DNA of 64,000 nt from Desulfosarcina alkanivorans. Lineage in GTDB: Bacteria; Desulfobacterota; Desulfobacteria; Desulfobacterales; Desulfosarcinaceae. Below the pieces are notes generated by a model. The model saw nothing but the letters and a program-made list of their open reading frames with translations, was not told where the DNA came from and did not search any database. Each line of letters opens with the position of its first letter. Positions within the stretch are counted from its first letter, which is position 1. The stretch lies in NCBI RefSeq assembly GCF_009688945.1, contig NZ_AP021874.1:6200001-6264000 (forward strand), given 5' to 3'. A program made the translations under genes and the position numbers. Positions 61,525 through 64,000 of this stretch are shown one piece after another.

Positions 61525-62268
61525 TCAATAGGTCTTTCCCTGCCGGTCCACCATGGGCACGAAGCGAACATCCACGATTTTTTCCTTTCTGATCTCACCG
61601 TGCTGTTTGGTCAGCAGCAGCAGCTGTTGATGGCCCGCTTCCCCCACGGGGATGACCATGCGGCCTCCTTCGGCGAGCTGGCTTTCAAGAGGCTGCGGAA
61701 TGCGCGTGGGCGAGCAGGTGACGATGATGGCGTCAAAGGGGGCATGGTCGGGCCATCCCTGATAGCCGTCACCGATTTTTACGCGAATGCCGGTATATCC
61801 CGTTGCTTTCAACGTTTTTTGTGCTTGCCGGCCCAGCTCGGGAACGATCTCGATGGTAAAGACGTCGGCATCCATCTCGGCCAGCACCGCCGCCTGGTAA
61901 CCGGACCCGGTGCCGATCTCCAGGATGCGCCAGCCGGGTTCCATGGACAGCAACTGGGACATCAATGCCACGATATAGGGCTGGGAAATCGTCTGCCCGT
62001 GGCCGATGGGCAGCGGCGTGTCCCGGTAAGCGTGGTGCCGCAGGGCCTCCGGCACGAACAGATGACGGGGGACGGCCTGCATGGCCCTTAAAACGGGCTG
62101 ATCCACGATGTCCCGGGCGGCAAGCTGGTGGGCCACCATTTGCCGCCGCTGGATTTCAAAATTGGCCGCCTCCGGTTCGGCCGGACCCAGAAAGGGAACG
62201 GCCGTCATTGCCATGACGATCAGCAGGTTACCTATCGTCCATCGTCTCCCAACGGCCATCATTTTCAT
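61525..62268 (-). CDS. pcm: protein-L-isoaspartate O-methyltransferase, with signal peptide
   Basis: A 247-residue enzyme that methylates isoaspartyl residues to start repair of aged proteins. The motifs are all present: RHLFVPEALRHHAYRDTPLP, IGHGQTISQPYIVALM, ILEIGTGSGYQAAVLAEMD (SAM), DGYQGWPDHAPFDAIIV and GGRMVIPVGE. The N-terminus before residue 32 (WTIGNLLIVMAMTAVPFLGP) is a signal-like hydrophobic segment, so the enzyme may be periplasmic, as proposed for some proteobacterial homologues. ATG (62266-62268) overlaps the TGA of the LUD gene, so translation is coupled. Confidence 0.93.
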   Translation of the reverse strand: MKMMAVGRRWTIGNLLIVMAMTAVPFLGPAEPEAANFEIQRRQMVAHQLAARDIVDQPVLRAMQAVPRHLFVPEALRHHAYRDTPLPIGHGQTISQPYIVALMSQLLSMEPGWRILEIGTGSGYQAAVLAEMDADVFTIEIVPELGRQAQKTLKATGYTGIRVKIGDGYQGWPDHAPFDAIIVTCSPTRIPQPLESQLAEGGRMVIPVGEAGHQQLLLLTKQHGEIRKEKIVDVRFVPMVDRQGKTY

Positions 62269-62921
62269 AATCCCAGATCCTGGTTGATGAGGATGATTTT
62301 GATCCGTCCCGCGGGGAAGGACTTTTCCGTTATACACCAGGTGTTGCAGATGCGGTCCGGGCTGCTGCAGTCGGTACACAGCGCGGTTTTGGTGCACGGG
62401 GTTTTCAGGCCCGGATGCCGGATGGCATTGGCCGGGGCGGCGATATTCCTGACGCGTGCCATGGCGTCGTCGAGGGTCGGCACGATTTTATTGCGGCCGA
62501 TGAACAGGACCACGGTTTTAGGGCCGAAGGTGATGCCGGCGACCCGGTTGCCGACCATGTCCAGGTTCACCAGCAGGCCGGTTTCCGTGACCGCGTTGGA
62601 TCCCGATAAAAACAGGTCGCTCAGCAGGGCCTGCCGCCGTCGTTCCAGGCGTTCTTCCTGCGAAATCGTCGTATCGAAGGTTTCGATCATCCGAATGCCG
62701 GGATCAACCCGGATGGTATCAAGGACACCAGTGGCCTGCAGGGTCATGGAGTCGCCCCAGGAGGCGACGTTGACCTCCAGCGGAGCAAGGATCCGTTCCC
62801 GGAAGAGGGTCCCCGCATCCTGGACATCAGAAGCCATGAAGACCTCGAATTTGTTTTTCACCAGGGCGCGCCTGCAGCGCTCCAGCCGCAGCTGCCGGTA
62901 GGTGTCGATGGGGTCGGGCAT
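62265..62921 (-). CDS. LUD-domain protein (LutC/YkgG-like, DUF162)
   Basis: A 218-residue protein of the lactate-utilisation LUD fold. LEVNVASWGDSMTLQATGVL and LFLSGSNAVTETGLLVNLDM are typical: the 'G.S.T' and 'aDaaiaetGtlv' segments. The C-terminal part has several cysteines (PCTKTALCTDCSSPDRICNT) that could hold a cluster, more than simple LutC. No LutA or LutB is nearby, so a lactate role is not shown. The ATG at 62919-62921 starts the family region; the longer frame above it lacks a ribosome site. It sits between the RidA and pcm genes. Confidence 0.85.
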   Translation of the reverse strand: MPDPIDTYRQLRLERCRRALVKNKFEVFMASDVQDAGTLFRERILAPLEVNVASWGDSMTLQATGVLDTIRVDPGIRMIETFDTTISQEERLERRRQALLSDLFLSGSNAVTETGLLVNLDMVGNRVAGITFGPKTVVLFIGRNKIVPTLDDAMARVRNIAAPANAIRHPGLKTPCTKTALCTDCSSPDRICNTWCITEKSFPAGRIKIILINQDLGL

Positions 62922-63014
62922 GGTGATTCGTGTTCCCCGCGGGTTGTCGGATCTGTTTATGATGCTGACCAGTGTATGACAGAAGAGATGCGGGTTCAAG
63001 GGGGCGGCAGCCTG

Positions 63015-63401
63015 TCATGCCACCACGCAATCCGCCTCCATCTCCACCAGCCAGTCCGCATCGATGAAGCGGCTGACCTCCACGAATGTGCTGGCCGGGC
63101 GGATGTCACCGAAGAATTTACCATGGGCACTGGCCGCCTCCTGCCAGCGGGTGATGTCGACCAGCATGATGCGGGTGCGGATGACATCCTCCAGGCCGCC
63201 GCCGGCTTTTTCGATGGCATCCTTGATGATCTCGATGCAGGTCAGGGTCTGGCGGTAGAGGTCTCCCGGATAGGCGGTGCCGCCGCCGGGGGCAATGGGA
63301 GCCGTCCCCGAGACGGCGATCGTGTTTCCCACCCGTACGGCACGGGAAAAACCGATGGGTTTTTCAAATGGGGATCCTGAACTGATCAGTCGTCGTTGCA
63401 T
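63015..63401 (-). CDS. RidA-family protein
   Basis: A 128-residue member of the YjgF/YER057c/UK114 family, trimeric enzymes that hydrolyse reactive enamines/imines, or related deaminases. Marks are FSRAVRVGNTIAVSGTAPIA, RQTLTCIEIIKDAIEKAGGG, DVIRTRIMLVDITRW (the conserved Arg) and STFVEVSRFIDADWLVEMEA (Glu). The ATG at 63399-63401 follows CGAGGACACC. It lies 43 bases downstream of the TruD gene and 93 upstream of LUD. Confidence 0.93.
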   Translation of the reverse strand: MQRRLISSGSPFEKPIGFSRAVRVGNTIAVSGTAPIAPGGGTAYPGDLYRQTLTCIEIIKDAIEKAGGGLEDVIRTRIMLVDITRWQEAASAHGKFFGDIRPASTFVEVSRFIDADWLVEMEADCVVA

Positions 63402-63444
63402 GGTGTCCTCGTGGGGGTTGCGGGCCGGTATCGATGGCCATCCG

Positions 63445-64000
63445 CTATACCTGCCTGGTGAATTCACGCAGGACCGTGGTGGCGTATGCCCCGGACGGAA
63501 GCGTGAAGGAAAAACAAAGACCGTCGTCCACCTCGGTGATTTCCAGGTCCGTCATATGCAGGATGGCTTCGCGTCGCGATCCGGGTGCGCGCAGCCGCCG
63601 GAAATCGTCCGGGGTGAGATGGAACCGATCGAGAAACGTCGCCTCCCGTTCACCGGCGGCATTCAGGGCCGCTTTCATTTTGAATCCGTAAATGGGTCCG
63701 GTGTAGACAATCTCGCCGGCAGCGAATCGTGGCCCTTCGATGACCGGATCATCGACAATGAACATGCCTCCCGTGTCGGTCTTCTTAACGATGTCTCCGG
63801 CCAGCAGCCGCCGGTAGTCGCCGGTTTCCATGCGTTTTTTAAGCCAGATGTTGAACAGCGCCGACTGGACCACCGACACCATGAACGTGTCCCTGGGTCT
63901 CTTTTTCCCCGGTGAGAAAAGAGCAAACCCCCTGTGGATGTTCTGCAGGTCGCGGCCGAATCGCTGGGGACCGTAAAAATTGGGCACGCCGGTCTGCTTG
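63445..64000 (-). CDS. truD: tRNA pseudouridine(13) synthase TruD, C-terminal part (cut by window edge)
   Basis: The reverse frame is open to base 64000 and begins in view with KQTGVPNFYGPQRFGRDLQN, the conserved 'G.pNyFG.QRFG' motif of TruD. The TRUD insertion domain and C-terminal strands follow (SVVQSALFNIWLKKRME, IVDDPVIEGPRFAAGEI, GPIYGFKMKAALNAAGEREA). TruD makes pseudouridine 13 in tRNA-Glu. About 185 C-terminal residues are visible; the catalytic Asp is outside the window. It leads the leftward set truD-ridA-LUD-pcm. Confidence 0.88.
   Translation of the reverse strand, partial: KQTGVPNFYGPQRFGRDLQNIHRGFALFSPGKKRPRDTFMVSVVQSALFNIWLKKRMETGDYRRLLAGDIVKKTDTGGMFIVDDPVIEGPRFAAGEIVYTGPIYGFKMKAALNAAGEREATFLDRFHLTPDDFRRLRAPGSRREAILHMTDLEITEVDDGLCFSFTLPSGAYATTVLREFTRQV

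Noticed and set aside
1..64000. tRNA, rRNA or CRISPR array
   Set aside because: I looked for TPsiC-arm patterns such as GGTTCGAATCC with a fitting cloverleaf and for regularly spaced repeats, and found none. A tRNAscan-SE and CRISPR search would settle this.

Overview
The window looks like chromosomal DNA of a GC-rich, strictly or mainly anaerobic Desulfobacterota (a Desulfosarcina/Desulfobacteraceae-like sulfate reducer or close relative). This is an inference from gene content, not a database result. The pointers are a hydroxylamine reductase (hcp) operon with a divergent Crp/Fnr regulator and TTGAC-N4-GTCAA boxes, a Sec-encoding (UGA) AhpD-like gene, a DUF2318 protein with an FtsX-type ABC transporter, large PAS hybrid histidine kinases, and several chemoreceptors. 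No rRNA, tRNA or CRISPR array was seen.

Layout. 0-1.5 kb: start of an SLC13-type permease and an enoyl-CoA hydratase. 1.9-5.5 kb: a chemoreceptor, a porin and a small PstS-like binding protein. 6.2-7.5 kb: relics (a HD-GYP gene with an internal deletion, a response-regulator tail). 7.9-10.9 kb: ABC-type binding protein plus chemoreceptor. 10.96-12.85 kb: a complete IS1634-like element with target duplication, sitting inside a hairpin. 13-18 kb: TSUP permease, pyrG, a LolA-like periplasmic protein and eno. 18.3-22.8 kb: coiled-coil protein, then ABC ATPase/FtsX permease/DUF2318/Cys-rich protein and an M48-like lipoprotein. 22.9-27.4 kb: hcpR-like regulator divergent from hcp, HD-domain protein and ferredoxin-like protein. 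27.5-34 kb: two hybrid kinases, with OmpA and FecR proteins next to the CHASE2 kinase. 34.3-38.3 kb: an operon of amino-acid permease, two exported methyltransferases and a DUF1566 protein. 38.9-41.6 kb: rhodanese plus chemoreceptor. 41.6-49.9 kb: SGNH hydrolase, a 1053-residue hybrid kinase, a Cpx-like Spy/regulator/kinase set and an M50 protease. 50.2-52.6 kb: operon of Sec-containing AhpD-like protein, haloacid-dehalogenase, a broken reading frame and DUF2284 protein. 53-60.2 kb: an AT-richer accessory stretch with relics, an amino-acid racemase, a DUF1611 (DgcN-type) protein, an M81 peptidase and a truncated hemolysin III. 60.5-64 kb: a second Crp/Fnr regulator, then truD-ridA-LUD-pcm.

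Three themes join the parts. First, sensing: three chemoreceptors each lie beside a predicted periplasmic or outer-membrane partner, and three hybrid kinases and a Cpx-like pair add to this. Second, nitrosative/oxidative stress: the hcp operon has two Crp/Fnr-type boxes at exact class II spacing from -10-like hexamers, and the Sec AhpD operon has a different palindrome (TGTAGCAATTGTTACA) with the same geometry. A sister copy of that palindrome lies next to the second Crp/Fnr gene, which suggests regulator and target. Third, gene decay and transfer: five or more relics, one fresh IS and an AT-rich D-amino-acid/peptide cassette.

The best candidates for overlooked biology are the UGA-interrupted AhpD gene with a textbook SECIS-like hairpin, its Crp/Fnr-type regulon, the predicted exported SAM methyltransferases, the M48-like lipoprotein that lost a zinc ligand, and the racemase/DUF1611/M81 cassette.
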